DNA of 64,000 bases, taken from positions 310,001 through 374,000 of the forward strand of contig OZ252054.1 of the NCBI GenBank assembly GCA_965248035.1. Direction: 5' to 3'. The position numbers and the translations under genes were made by a program. The notes under the pieces are model-generated. The model did no database searches and was not told the DNA's origin. It saw only the letters and a program-made list of their open reading frames with translations. Shown piece by piece: positions 43,139 through 53,468 of the stretch (position 1 is its first letter; every line of letters begins with the position of its first letter). Source of the DNA: BJGV01 sp964194745. Lineage in GTDB: Bacteria; Pseudomonadota; Gammaproteobacteria; Burkholderiales; Nitrosomonadaceae.

Positions 43139-44029
43139 TGGACAAGCCCCTGATACGTTAAGCGTTTGCCAATGGCCGCATCACAGACGCTTTCAATGCG
43201 GTGCATGGTCTCCCGGCCACAACGTCCTTCATTGAGCCTGAACGAAAATTCATGAATATAACGCGATAAATGCTTGACGGATACTTGATGGAATGTGCCG
43301 TTCAGTCCACGTTTTAAGACCGCCCAAACGCTCTCAATGCCAATGGTTTACGGCTTGGTGCTGATAGCCTTTACGCTCAATGCCTCGATAGGCGGCATGG
43401 TCATCCGTATAGAGCGTGCTGCCTATTTCTATCGCCTCTTGAATCTCCGTCCACAGCGTAAGCCGATCCGTCGCAGGCACTGGCAGGGCCACGGTCTTGC
43501 CACCACGCTCCCTCATGCCGAGGACGGGTTGTTTGCCAACTGTCCCGGCTTTCGGTTTATCCCCTTTCTTCCAGTGCTTGTTCCGTTCTTTCCCGCCCAC
43601 ATACGTTTCGTCGATTTCTACGATTCCTGAGAGACGGGTAAGATCGCCACGGCAAGCCTCTCGAATCCGATGCAACGCAAACCAGGCGGACTTATACGTG
43701 ACCCCAATTTCTTTGCTTAATTGCATAGCGCTAATGCTCTTTCGAGAAGTCATGACGGTGTAAATGGCATAGAGCCATTTGTGAAGTCGAATGTGTGATT
43801 TTTCAAAAATGGAACCGGTCCGAACACTAAAATGCTTGCCGCATCCTCGACAGTCATACATCCCTTTTCGTTTTCCCGATCTTGTATAGACCGATAGGCT
43901 TTGACATGTCGGGCAAGACACACCATATTTCCAGCGACGATCCTCAAGGTACTGTCGTGCGGTTTCCTCGTCAGGAAACATTTCCATCAACTGGCAGACA
44001 CTGATTGCAGTATTGATCTTATAAGGCAT
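43135..44029 (-). pseudogene. IS1595-family transposase of copy 2, 38-bp deletion
   Basis: Identical to copy 1 up to YQHQAVNH apart from a few substitutions (for example CQLMEMF). A 38-bp deletion then removes the S-A-N-E-Y-V-K-G-M-A-H-T-N stretch and shifts the frame, so the third catalytic box and C-terminus are lost. This copy cannot transpose by itself; copy 1 might supply the enzyme. Confidence 0.92.
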
Positions 44030-44095
44030 GGCATCCTCCTCTCATGATAAGAGAATTATACCACAATATTTTCCGGTGTAAAGTATATAGTTCCC

Positions 44096-44103
44096 CTTGC
44101 ATT
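44096..44103. repeat. 8-bp target-site duplication, right of IS copy 2
   Basis: CTTGCATT, identical to 41745-41752. Confidence 0.93.
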
Positions 44104-44946
44104 AACTATGAGCACTGCCCCTTTAAACCAAGATATCTTGATTAATATATTTTGGGCAGTGGTATCAACGTGTTTAATCGCATCTGCAAACTATACAATT
44201 AATGAATGGTTGGATGCTGAATATGATAAATTTCATCCAGTTAAATACAAGCGTCCTTCTGTAACTGGTAATTTAAGTGCATTTTTGGTTTATACTCAAT
44301 GGTTCTTTTTGTCCATTCTTGGTCTTAGCATAGCCCACTTCTTGGGAATGCACTTCTTTTTTTATTCCGCGGCATTATTGGTTATGGGGGTTTTATATAA
44401 TGTAAGACCTTTCCGGACAAAAGATCGCATATATTTGGATGTATTATCTGAATCCATTAATAATCCCCTTAGATTTATGCTAGGTTGGGCGGCTATTATT
44501 AGTAACGTAATTCACCGTCCTCTGTTTTGCTAGCTTATTGGATGGGTGGTGCATTCTTGATGGCCATAAAAAGATACTCTGAATTTCGTTATATCGGCAA
44601 TGCTGAAAAAGCTGGACTTTATAGAAGGTCATTTAAATTCTATACAGAAGATACACTCATGTTGTCAGCATTCTTTTATGCGCTAACATCAGCCTTTTTC
44701 TTTGGTGTATTTTTAATAAAATATAAAGTGGAGTTTCTTTTAACTGTGCCCTTTCTTGCCTTTTTGTTTGTGTGGTATATGGCAATTGGTATGCGCGAAG
44801 ATGCGGTTACACAAAGACCAGAGAAACTATATCAAGAGCGACGCTTTATGGCTTGCCTAATATTTTTAGGTATATTGATTGCAATGGTATTCTTTATAGA
44901 TTTGCCATGGCTTGATTTCTTAATTAATCCGCTAGTTCTTGACTGA
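44104..44946 (+). pseudogene. UbiA-family prenyltransferase, 3' part, with an additional frameshift
   Basis: The UbiA metal/diphosphate motif NYTINEWLDAEYDKFHPVKYKRPSVTGN (N-x3-D-x3-D type, here NEWLDAEYDK) is clear, as is VLYNVRPFRTKDRIYLDVLSESINNPLRFMLGW. This is the DPPR-synthase-like subgroup (5-phosphoribosyl transfer to polyprenyl phosphate). At about 44525, in TTTT, one base is missing; the second half (LLAYWMGGAFLMAIKRYSEFRYI...) follows in another frame to TGA 44946. The restored gene (41619-41752 plus 44104-44946) is 977 bases, one short of a multiple of three. Dead by IS and frameshift. Confidence 0.85.
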
Positions 44947-45322
44947 CATCGAACAATTTATAAAATATGTGATTTCTGGTAGTTTATCGGCACTTACGTG
45001 TTTGATTTTACTTTGGATAGGAGTTGAGCTTCTATCGCTCCCTAAAACATTATCATCACTTATTGGTTTTTGTGTTGGTTCGATTATAAATTACAGTTTA
45101 CAACACAGGTTTGTATATAAAAAAAGCGGTGATCATGGAGTATTTTTCAAACGATATGTACTCGTCACATCAATAATGCAAATAGTTGATATGGTCATGT
45201 TTTGGGGACTCGTTACATATAGCAATATGCAGTATATTTTCGCGCAAGTTATAGTGATAGGTTTCATCTTTATATGTAATTATATTATTAATTCGACATA
45301 TACATTTATGAAAACTTCATGA
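44939..45322 (+). CDS. GtrA-family membrane protein
   Basis: 127 residues, four transmembrane helices: FIKYVISGSLSALTCLILLWI, SLIGFCVGSIINYSLQHRFVYK, VLVTSIMQIVDMVMFWGLV, VIVIGFIFICNYIINSTYTF. The N-Y-x-x-x-x-x-F-V pattern is typical of GtrA, proposed to flip polyprenyl-linked sugars. The only upstream start is a TTG overlapping the UbiA stop. It is coupled to the HAD gene by ATGA and is the only gene of this cluster that looks fully intact. Confidence 0.82.
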   Translation: MTDIEQFIKYVISGSLSALTCLILLWIGVELLSLPKTLSSLIGFCVGSIINYSLQHRFVYKKSGDHGVFFKRYVLVTSIMQIVDMVMFWGLVTYSNMQYIFAQVIVIGFIFICNYIINSTYTFMKTS

Positions 45323-45981
45323 ATGATAATTCAAAAAAGATTTCAATTTTTGACCTTGATGGCACATTAACTAAAACAGATACTTATCTGCTCTATTTAA
45401 TTAGATTTTTAAAACGCAATCCAAGACGATGGTTAAAAGCCCTTATATTGCCTTTTGCTGTAGAGATGTTTTATCTTAAAATACGTAATAACCAATGGTT
45501 AAAAACTATCTTTCTAACGGTTATTTTGGGTGGTGAAACAAAAGAAAGTATAGTGTCTTGGAATAAAATATATTTGGATAAGCTTTTTGCATAGGGTTTA
45601 AGGAAAGATATTATTGCCATATTAAAAGAAAGACAAAATGCAGGTGATATTGTGATGCTCACTACTGCTAGCCTTGATATTTATGTGCCAGAAATTCAAA
45701 ATAGATTTGCTATAGATCATTTAATCTGCACAAATACATTATGGCAAGATGGTCGTCTTACAGGTGATCTTGATGGTACTAATTGTTATGGTTTAGAAAA
45801 GTTAGTCAAAGTGAAAGCATACATGGAAGAACATAATATTTTGGGAAAAATATCTATGTATAGTGACCATGCGTCTGATTGGCCGATTATGGATTATGCT
45901 GATAAAGCTTACGCTGTTTACCCAACAGATAAAATGAGAATACTTGCATTAGAAAATAATGTTGAGATTGTCGAAAAATAA
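45319..45981 (+). pseudogene. HAD-IB phosphatase with in-frame amber stop
   Basis: KISIFDLDGTLTKTDTYLLYL holds the HAD nucleophile motif (DxDGT), followed by a helical cap. A TAG at 45592-45594 interrupts after YLDKLFA; the same frame continues GLRKDIIAILKERQNAGDIVMLTTASLDIYVPEI (motif II Thr), the Lys region LEKLVKVKAYMEE and MYSDHASDWPIMDYADKAYAV (motif III/IV Asp). Together 220 codons. In other bacteria such phosphatases accompany UbiA DPPR synthases, dephosphorylating the prenyl-phosphoribose product. One substitution disables it. Confidence 0.82.
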
Positions 45982-46072
45982 TTTATGATCATGTGGTTAC
46001 AGGCCATAATGATGTTTTCGTAATAATCATGCTTGGAAAATGGTAACAGAAGTGAAGAATAACTTTTGAAGC

Positions 46073-46109
46073 TGTCCTAGATAACCCCTTTTAGGCGTTA
46101 TCTAGGACA
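46073..46109. repeat. Perfect 13-bp palindrome closing the cassette
   Basis: TGTCCTAGATAAC (46073-46085) and GTTATCTAGGACA (46097-46109) flank an 11-base loop. The right arm plus loop is the exact reverse complement of 39515-39534 beyond rnhA. It could act as a terminator before dnaQ, or be the right terminal repeat of an inserted cassette or a miniature element. Confidence 0.7.
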
Positions 46110-46140
46110 ATGGCTTTAGTTTTCTTGATTAGAGGCACTC

Positions 46141-46845
46141 ATGCGCCAAGTTTTTCTTGATACGGAAACTACAGGCTTGGAATCCAAGTTGGGGCACCGT
46201 ATTATCGAGATCGCTGCAGTAGAAATGCTCAGCCGGAGATTAACGGGTTGCCGCTTTCATTATTACCTTAATCCTGAACGTGAAATTGAGGTTGGAGCAT
46301 TGCAAGTACACGGATTAACTAACGAGTTTCTTCAAGATAAACAAAAATTTTTCGATATTGCTAACGAGCTACTAGAATTCATTACCGGCGCGGAACTTAT
46401 TATGCATAACGCGTTGTTTGATGTGAGTTTTCTTAATAATGAATTAGGACTTGCAGAATTACAGCCCTTAGAAAATTACTGCCATTCAATTACTGACACA
46501 CTGAAAATGGCAAAAGAATTACACCCTGGCAAAAGAAACAACCTTGATGCTTTGTGTGAGCGCTATCAGGTAAATAATTCCAAGCGTGTTTTGCATGGGG
46601 CGCTACTAGACGCAGAATTATTAGCCGAAGTCTACCTCGCTATGACACGTGGACAAGAAAGTCTAATAATGGAAGCGTCTTCTCCACCGCTTAATGTCCC
46701 CACAAACCATAGTGACGTGCAATTGATAGAGCTACCTACTAATACGGAGGAACTAAAATTACATGCACAGCAGTTGGAAATGATAGATCGTGAAAGTAAG
46801 GGTATGTGTTTATGGAAACGTATTGAATCCAGTGCGGCGGAATGA
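46141..46845 (+). CDS. dnaQ: DNA polymerase III epsilon subunit (proofreading exonuclease)
   Basis: 234 residues. DnaQ-type 3'-5' exonuclease: ExoI VFLDTETTGLES, ExoII HNALFDVSFLNNEL, ExoIIIe HGALLDAELLAEVYLAM, all metal ligands (D, E, D, H, D) present. The C-terminus (about 50 residues) contacts the alpha subunit. Normally beside rnhA; separated here by the 39.5-46.1 kb cassette. Confidence 0.95.
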   Translation: MRQVFLDTETTGLESKLGHRIIEIAAVEMLSRRLTGCRFHYYLNPEREIEVGALQVHGLTNEFLQDKQKFFDIANELLEFITGAELIMHNALFDVSFLNNELGLAELQPLENYCHSITDTLKMAKELHPGKRNNLDALCERYQVNNSKRVLHGALLDAELLAEVYLAMTRGQESLIMEASSPPLNVPTNHSDVQLIELPTNTEELKLHAQQLEMIDRESKGMCLWKRIESSAAE

Positions 46846-47050
46846 GTAATGCTAGCAATTTGTCCCATGAGTTTCGGAATGTGGTATCAGGGGTGTCTAA
46901 TGAAAACATCCATTCATATCATATTGATAATAGCCCCTACCACACTTCCATCAATCTGCAGTTCATATCGAATTTTATTAAACTTCTCGGAACGTAAAAT
47001 AGTTAAATGCTGATAGCCTAGCTTTCTTTGGGTCTTTTTGTTCTGTCGAA

Positions 47051-47125
47051 TGGTAGGCGGTACTGGGATCGAACCAGTGACTTCCACCGTGTGAAGGTGG
47101 CACTCTACCGCTGAGTTAACCGCCT
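47051..47125 (-). tRNA. trnV(cac): tRNA-Val(CAC)
   Basis: The minus strand acceptor AGGCGGT/ACCGCCT, D arm ACTCAGCGGTAGAGT, anticodon loop TTCACAC with CAC between CCACC and GGTGG, T arm GGTTCGATCCC, CCA encoded; 75 bases. Confidence 0.94.
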
Positions 47126-47258
47126 AAAAAGGCACAATTAGAGCATAAATTCTTCGATTTGGTCAACGCACAAGCGAAGCAATGAGGAAGAAAAGTATTC
47201 CACAGTAGAATCACGTAAAATAGCGAATCTTCTAAACCAGCAGCAATCGGTATTCAAT

Positions 47259-48650
47259 ATGATCCGCACCCGTTTTGCTCCCAGTCCCACTGGCTATCTC
47301 CACATCGGCGGCGCACGTACTGCTCTATTTTCCTGGGCTTATGCCCGCAAACACGGCGGCAAATTTATTCTACGGATTGAGGATACGGATCTTGAACGCT
47401 CCACCATGCAATCAACGCAAGCAATTCTTGAGAGTATGGCCTGGCTGGGACTCGATTACGATGAGGGACCATTTTATCAGATGCAGCGACTAGCACGTTA
47501 CCATGAGGTAGCAGAACAATTGCTACGTTCGGGAAACGCATATTACTGCTATGCCAGCAAAGATGAATTGGATACGATGCGTAAACAGCAACGTGCTGCC
47601 GGCCTGAAACCAAGATATGATGGCCGCTGGCGCGATTCTAAACAGACTCCACCTCCTGGGGTTACACCGGTGATACGCCTGAAGAATCCTTCCAGTGGCG
47701 ATGTGGCCTTCAATGATTTAGTCAAAGGCCCGATTATTATAGCTAATTGCGAACTCGATGATCTGGTGTTATTGCGTGCTGATGGTGTACCAACTTATAA
47801 CTTTGGTGTGGTAATTGACGACCTCGACATGAATATCAGCCACGTAATCCGTGGGGATGATCATGTCAACAATACACCACGTCAAATCAATATTCTCAAA
47901 GCACTTGGCGAACCATTGCCACAATATGCACATGTGCCGATAATAACGGGGGCTGATGGTGAACGTCTTTCTAAGCGCCACGGAGCAGTTTCTATAATGC
48001 AATACCGTGATGATGGCTATTTACCCGAAGCGCTAGTAAATTATCTGGCACGGCTCGGCTGGTCGCACGGAGATGATGAAATATTTAGCCGTGAACAACT
48101 AATTAATTGGTTTGACCTCCCATCTGTTAATTGCTCACCGGCAAAATTTAACTCAGAAAAATTACGGTGGATCAACCAACACTATCTCAAAACAGCAGAT
48201 GATGACCTCTTGGTAGAACTGGTTAGACCATTACTTGAGGCAAACGGCTGTAATATCACTACTGGACCAAATTTGCAGAAGGTAGTAATCATTTTAAAGG
48301 AAAGAGTTAGTACAATTATAGAGCTAGCTGAGAAAGCATCATTTTTCTATTTACGTTTAGAGCCTTCAAGGGAGGCTAAAACACAATACTTCAGTGCCGA
48401 AGTGATGCCAGTAATGAACGAGCTAATTGCACAATTCTCTTTAATTAATTGGAATCATCAAATAATTCATGATGTAATCAAAAATACTGCCATTGCTCAT
48501 AACATGAAGTTACCTAAAATTGCAATGCCGCTACGTGTGATGGTGACAGGTGAAACACAGACACCCTCGATAGATCTAGTGTTGGAATTACTTGGTTGCG
48601 AGGAAACGGTTTCTCGAATGAAGGACCAATTAATTAACTTTCCCCCTTGA
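47259..48650 (+). CDS. gltX: Glutamyl-tRNA synthetase
   Basis: 463 residues, class I synthetase. HIGH-type motif APSPTGYLHIGGARTALFSW, KMSKS-type GERLSKRHGAVSIMQY, and the C-terminal anticodon-binding helical domain ending with LELLGCEETVSRM. Charges tRNA-Glu, which lies just downstream at 48814. Confidence 0.96.
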   Translation: MIRTRFAPSPTGYLHIGGARTALFSWAYARKHGGKFILRIEDTDLERSTMQSTQAILESMAWLGLDYDEGPFYQMQRLARYHEVAEQLLRSGNAYYCYASKDELDTMRKQQRAAGLKPRYDGRWRDSKQTPPPGVTPVIRLKNPSSGDVAFNDLVKGPIIIANCELDDLVLLRADGVPTYNFGVVIDDLDMNISHVIRGDDHVNNTPRQINILKALGEPLPQYAHVPIITGADGERLSKRHGAVSIMQYRDDGYLPEALVNYLARLGWSHGDDEIFSREQLINWFDLPSVNCSPAKFNSEKLRWINQHYLKTADDDLLVELVRPLLEANGCNITTGPNLQKVVIILKERVSTIIELAEKASFFYLRLEPSREAKTQYFSAEVMPVMNELIAQFSLINWNHQIIHDVIKNTAIAHNMKLPKIAMPLRVMVTGETQTPSIDLVLELLGCEETVSRMKDQLINFPP

Positions 48651-48702
48651 CCTTGGCTTTACTTTGAAAGGGTGCCTCAGTATAATTCGCCTTCTTTTTG
48701 CG

Positions 48703-48778
<76 letters not shown>

Positions 48779-48813
48779 AGCTCTATTAAATGATAACTAC
48801 GATAAGTTCTTTA

Positions 48814-48889
48814 GTCCCCATCGTCTAGAGGCCTAGGACATCACCCTTTCACGGTGAGTACAGGGGTTCGAATCCCCTTGGGGACGCCA
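48814..48889 (+). tRNA. trnE(uuc): tRNA-Glu(UUC)
   Basis: Acceptor GTCCCCA/TGGGGAC, anticodon loop CTTTCAC with TTC, T arm GGGGTTCGAATCCCC, CCA encoded; 76 bases. Tandem with tRNA-Ala downstream of gltX. Confidence 0.95.
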
Positions 48890-49025
48890 ATAAAAGTAGG
48901 CAATTGCATGCAATAAAGCTAAAATAAATTGCTGATAGCCCCACAATCAACCCCACAAACAAGGAAGGCGGCTATCGAAGATATAGCCGATGCGGACGTT
49001 CATTTGGGAGTTGGAGTTAACTCCA

Positions 49026-50224
49026 CTATTCTGTCCGTAAAGCATCGACAGGATTCATCCGGGCTGCACGTATAGCTGGTACGGCGCCAGCAGCAAGACC
49101 AATCAGCACCGACACCCCAAACGCTACCAGAACATAATCCCATTGGGTTTTGACTGGCAGGTCACTGACCAGCATTTTTAATAGCCAAGCAATAGTGGTG
49201 CCGATAGCCAACCCACTCAATCCACCCAGCATGGACAATACGACAGATTCCATTAGAAACAATATGAGTATACGTGCCCGCGTGGCACCCAGCGCAGTAA
49301 GTAGACCAATCTCGGCGATACGTTCGGCAACAGCGATATGCATCAACGTGACCATGCCTACTGCACCTACTAGCAGCGAGATTCCACCCAAGGCAATGAC
49401 AGCAAAGGTCAACACATCCAATACAGTGGTCAGGGTATCCAACATTTTCTGTTGCGGTGTGATGGTAAAATCCTCTCGTCCATGCCTAGCAACAAGAATA
49501 CGGCGAGCGTCGTCAACTACAGCCTGTGGGGGTATGCTAGGTTGATAAGCGATATGAATTTCCATTACTCCTTCGCGGTTAAAAATTTCCAGCGTGCGTG
49601 CGGTGGGAATGAAGACAGTGTCATCGAGATCGAAACCGAGTATTTGTCCTTTAGATTCCATGACACCGATTACTCGGAAGCGCGACATACCGACCTGCAA
49701 GCTAGCTCCCAACGGGTTGGCATTACCAAACAATTCAGTTCGAGCCTTGGATCCCAACACGGCGTAGGCGCGAGGACTACGTGGATCATCTGCAGGTAGG
49801 AACTGCCCAATCTCCACCTTCATGTTGAACACTTGGGAAAAATCGGGTCCTTCACCGTAGACTGTAACGCGGCGGCTACGCCCAAGAGCACGGATTTCCG
49901 CATTACCCATTACACTGGAATTAGTATATTGGGCGTAGCGGGATTCTTTCAGCGCCAGCGCATCCTCAATGGTAAGTAGCCGCGCCTGCTGATAGCGCCT
50001 AGTGATGCACCATGAGTGCTGATTTTCCCCGGTGTTACATTGATAATATTGGTACCAAACTGGGTGAATTCTGACAGTACAAATTGATGGATTCCTTCGC
50101 CGATAGAAGTCAGCAAAATTACCGCTGCAATCCCTATCCCGATTCCCGAGCTAGATAAAATAGTACGTAAACGGTGCGTTGTGAGCGAACGAAAAGCAAA
50201 ATGTACGGTGTCAATAATGTTCAT
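49026..50224 (-). pseudogene. MacB/FtsX-type ABC permease, frameshifted
   Basis: The first part (50224-49949) begins MNIIDTVHFAFRSLTTHRLRTILSSSGIGIGIAAVILLTSIGEG, the FtsX N-terminal helix. Around 49985 one base is missing, and the rest (RLLTIEDALALKESRYAQY..., MGNAEIRALGRSRRVTVYGEG, and the C-terminal LLVGAVGMVTLMHIAVAERIAEIGLLTALGATRARI with three helices) follows in another frame. 1199 bases in total, one short of a multiple of three. Overlaps the second permease by ATGA. Confidence 0.82.
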
Positions 50225-51435
50225 TTTGCGTTAAGAGCCTGCACAGGATTAAGCCGAGCGGCTCGTGCGGCAGGCAGGAGGCTAGCCAGAAGACCTGTCA
50301 CGAATGCAATAGTAACTCCCGCAAGGCTCACCCAGGTAGGAGGCCAAGCGGGAAGATCAGGATAAGCAAGGCGAATTAGCAAACTCCCAAACTGTCCCAG
50401 TATAAAGCCAAGAGCCCCGCCTGCAAGCGATAACCACAGTGCTTCGGCAAGAAACATATGATGGATATCTGCTGAGGGTGCACCAATAGCTTTTAGTAAT
50501 CCAATTTCAGATGTACGCTGGCTTACCGCCACAAGCATAACGTTCATCACTAAAACACCAGCCACGGCCAAACTAATGGCAGCGATTCCCGCCACACCTA
50601 GTGTCAATGCACGTAGAATACGGTCGAATGTGGCCAGTACAGCATCTTGCGTTATAACTGTAATATCTTCTTCGCCATCATGACGCTGTTTCAGGACATC
50701 GAGTAGTGCCTCCTTGGTGAATACAATGTCGTTACGACTTCTGGCCTCGACTAGGATGCGAAATAACGATGAAGTATTGAATAACGCTTGTGCATAATTA
50801 ATTGGGATAATAACGATTTCATCGATGTTGAAACCCATCGATTCACCCTGGAATCTTAGCACACCTGATACCAGAAAACGTCGATCACCAAGTCTCACGC
50901 GCTGGCCGATGACATTACCCTAGGGAAAAAACTCCCTAGCAAGTTTTGCGCCCAAAAGGATTTGTGCGCTACGTCTTGTCCCGCGAGCAAGGAATCTACC
51001 TTGTGCAAGTTCCATATGACGCACCTGCAGTAGTTCCGCAGTACTGCCGAGCACAGTAACCTCGCGCAGACGACTGGCAGCAGTGAGCTCAGCAACACCT
51101 ATATTAAGTGGCGCGTAGCGCCTGACTTGCGGGAGACGAGCAAGTGCATTAGCGTCATCTAGTGTCAGATCACGTGGGGTTTGTCCAACGGCAGCACCTG
51201 GGAATCCGCCTACAGTCTCGGCCCGACCTGGTATAACAACTATCAGATTGGTGCCGATCGATGAAAACTTGTTGGTTACATAGCGTCGGGCACCATCACC
51301 TAGTGCTGTCAATATTATTACAGCAGCTACCCCTAACGCCATTGCTAGAACAATGAGCAGCGAACGAGTCCTGTATCTTGCAACAGTTTTTAAGGAAAGA
51401 TACAGCGTATCACGCAATCTCATTTGGGTGCTCAC
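50221..51435 (-). pseudogene. MacB/FtsX-type ABC permease with in-frame amber stop
   Basis: YLSLKTVARYRTRSLLIVLAMALGVAAVIILTALGDG starts the first membrane segment, then a periplasmic MacB_PCD domain. A TAG (50920-50922) after LAREFFP interrupts; the same frame continues GNVIGQRVRLGDRRFLVSGVLRFQ to the FtsX C-terminal helices and GLLKAIGAPSADIHHMFLAEA. A single substitution therefore separates it from a complete 404-residue permease. Confidence 0.82.
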
Positions 51436-52103
51436 TTATCATCCACCACGATTTCGCCATCACACATAGTAATATGGCGATTCGATCGCGCAGCCAGTTC
51501 TCGATCATGAGTAACAACGATGAGAGTGGTTCCCGCAAGGTGCAGCCTTTCCAGAAGGGCCATGACTACGGCGCCATTACGGTGATCGATATTACCAGTG
51601 GGCTCATCTGCCAGTATTGCAGTTGGCCTCAGAATGGTAGCACGCGCAATAGCAGTACGCTGACGCTGTCCACCTGACATTTCTGCAGGACGGTGCTGGG
51701 CACGGTCACTTAGATCGAACTCAAGCAATACTTCCTCGACGCGAGATTTCCGTCTGGCAGGCGAAATGCCCTCAATCATCAATGGCAGTTCAATATTCTC
51801 AGCTGCTGTCAAACGTGGCACGAGATGAAACGATTGAAATACAAATCCGATTTTCTCTCTACGCACGCATGCCTGCTCGATTTCAGAGAGACCGGTGACA
51901 TCATTCCCATCCAGCTCATAGCGCCCGTTGTCGGGCCGATCTAGCAATCCGATGATATTCAGTAGGGTGGACTTACCTGAACCAGACGGTCCCATAATGG
52001 AAACATATTCCCCCGATGCGATTTTTAAATTGATTCCACTTAACGCGCGCACCTCTTGATCTCCCATCTGGAATATACGCGTAATGCTAGAGAGATAGAT
52101 CAT
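51432..52103 (-). CDS. MacB-like ABC transporter ATP-binding protein
   Basis: 223 residues. Walker A GPSGSGKST, Q loop VFQSFHLVPRLTA, signature MSGGQRQRTAIARA, Walker B AILADEPTGNID, VTHDREL. LolD/MacB type, driving export or extrusion by FtsX-like permeases. It overlaps the permease and the adaptor by 4 bases each. It is the only intact gene in the operon. Confidence 0.92.
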   Translation of the reverse strand: MIYLSSITRIFQMGDQEVRALSGINLKIASGEYVSIMGPSGSGKSTLLNIIGLLDRPDNGRYELDGNDVTGLSEIEQACVRREKIGFVFQSFHLVPRLTAAENIELPLMIEGISPARRKSRVEEVLLEFDLSDRAQHRPAEMSGGQRQRTAIARATILRPTAILADEPTGNIDHRNGAVVMALLERLHLAGTTLIVVTHDRELAARSNRHITMCDGEIVVDDK

Positions 52104-53250
52104 TGGGAAGCTTTTTGTTTTACTTGTGTGCCAGCTTTCACATCATCCTGATCAGAGGTCAGAAATACCTGGTCTCCAGCCTTCAAGCCGTCGGTAATCT
52201 CAGTAAATGCCCAGTTGGCAAGACCGGTTTTCAGCCTGCGTTCTTCTAATATTCCGTCCGTGCCCAGAACTAGTACTTTATCTTTTTGCCGGATTGCCTG
52301 TGCTGGCACGCGTAACACGTCATCGTGCCTATCAATAACGGCTTCGACATCTACACTGTAACCAACTAGCAACGGAAGCTTTGGCGGTTCTTCGAAGTCC
52401 ACTTCGACATCTACCGTGCGTGCCTGTTTTTCCACCTCAGTAACATAGGGGGCAATTCGCCGAAGTTTTCCAGCAAAGGTCTGACCTGGAAGAGCATCTA
52501 GTGTTATGCGTGCAAATTGTCCTATTTTTAATTTGGGAGCATCTATTTCATCCATCGGAGCACTAACATATAGACAAGTGTCATCGATCAGATCAACTAC
52601 AGGCGGCGTAGCGATACCTGGAGGTGAGGGTGTGGCGTATTCACCGATTTCACCTGTGATTAGTGCAACTACTCCAGCAAATGGCGCGGTCAGAACTGTA
52701 CGTTCCAATCCAGATTGTACTACCTGGATTTGTGCCTTAGCTCGTTTTACATCCGCTATCATCGCATCACAACTAGCCTGACGAGCGAGCGCCTCAGCAT
52801 CTGCGTCATCACTACGTTTCTGGCTGACAAAATTTTTGGCGACAAGTTGTCGCATACGCCTAGATTCACGACGTGCATTATCCGCAACAATACAAGCTTC
52901 GTGGCGACGTTCCTCGGCTGTGAGCATTTGCTGCTGTGCTAGTTCACGCTTGGCAGCAAGTTCGCTATTCCAAATTTCCAACAACACCTGGCCCTGCTTT
53001 ACACGATCCCCTCCTTCACTTGGAGCTTAACGATCTGACCTCCTGAAGCAGGCGCAAGTTTAGCGCGGCGACATGCCTTGATGGTTCCAGCACGAGTATT
53101 CACTACTGTTGATTCCACTGTGCCACGCGTGATTGTGGCAAGCTCAACCTCTATGGGTTTAGGACGGGTTGTAAACCAGACTATATATGACAGCACGGCT
53201 ACAACTAACATAAGAATTACAAAACGGGAAAATGTTTTTGATAGTGACAT
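52100..53250 (-). pseudogene. MacA-like periplasmic adaptor (HlyD family), frameshifted
   Basis: An N-terminal membrane anchor (SRFVILMLVVAVLSYIVWF) then GTVESTVVNTRAGTIKACRRAKLAPASGGQIVKLQVKEG, the lipoyl/barrel-sandwich start. In a GGGG run at about 53005 one G is missing; adding it gives KEGDRVKQGQVLLEIWNSEL and the rest (coiled-coil hairpin, beta barrel GQFARITLDALPGQTFAGKLRRIAPYV, membrane-proximal part). 1151 bases, one short of a multiple of three. First gene of the efflux operon. Confidence 0.84.
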
Positions 53251-53468
53251 GGCTTGTGAAATGGGTCAGCAGGCAGCAATGTAACACCCAGCTAAGTAGA
53301 ATAGAAGTATGTACGTCTGGTTGGAATTTACCAGTGGGACAGGCTTTTGCTCTTATTAAGCTGGCCGCATCAAAGAACCCGGATAATGCACATCCGAATG
53401 ATACCGATATCCTGAATCAGGCATCACGATATTGAGATAGTAAGTACATTCACTTGCAATAGGCGAGG

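Larger units (their letters stand above)
41753..44095 (-). mobile_element. IS1595-family element, copy 2 (2343 bp), with methyltransferase and endonuclease-like passengers
   Basis: Same ends as copy 1 in inverted orientation and its own 8-bp duplication, so it arrived by independent transposition. It keeps the full third gene missing from copy 1 but carries a 38-bp deletion in the transposase and a 12-bp tandem duplication in the methyltransferase. It splits a UbiA-family gene. Confidence 0.93.
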
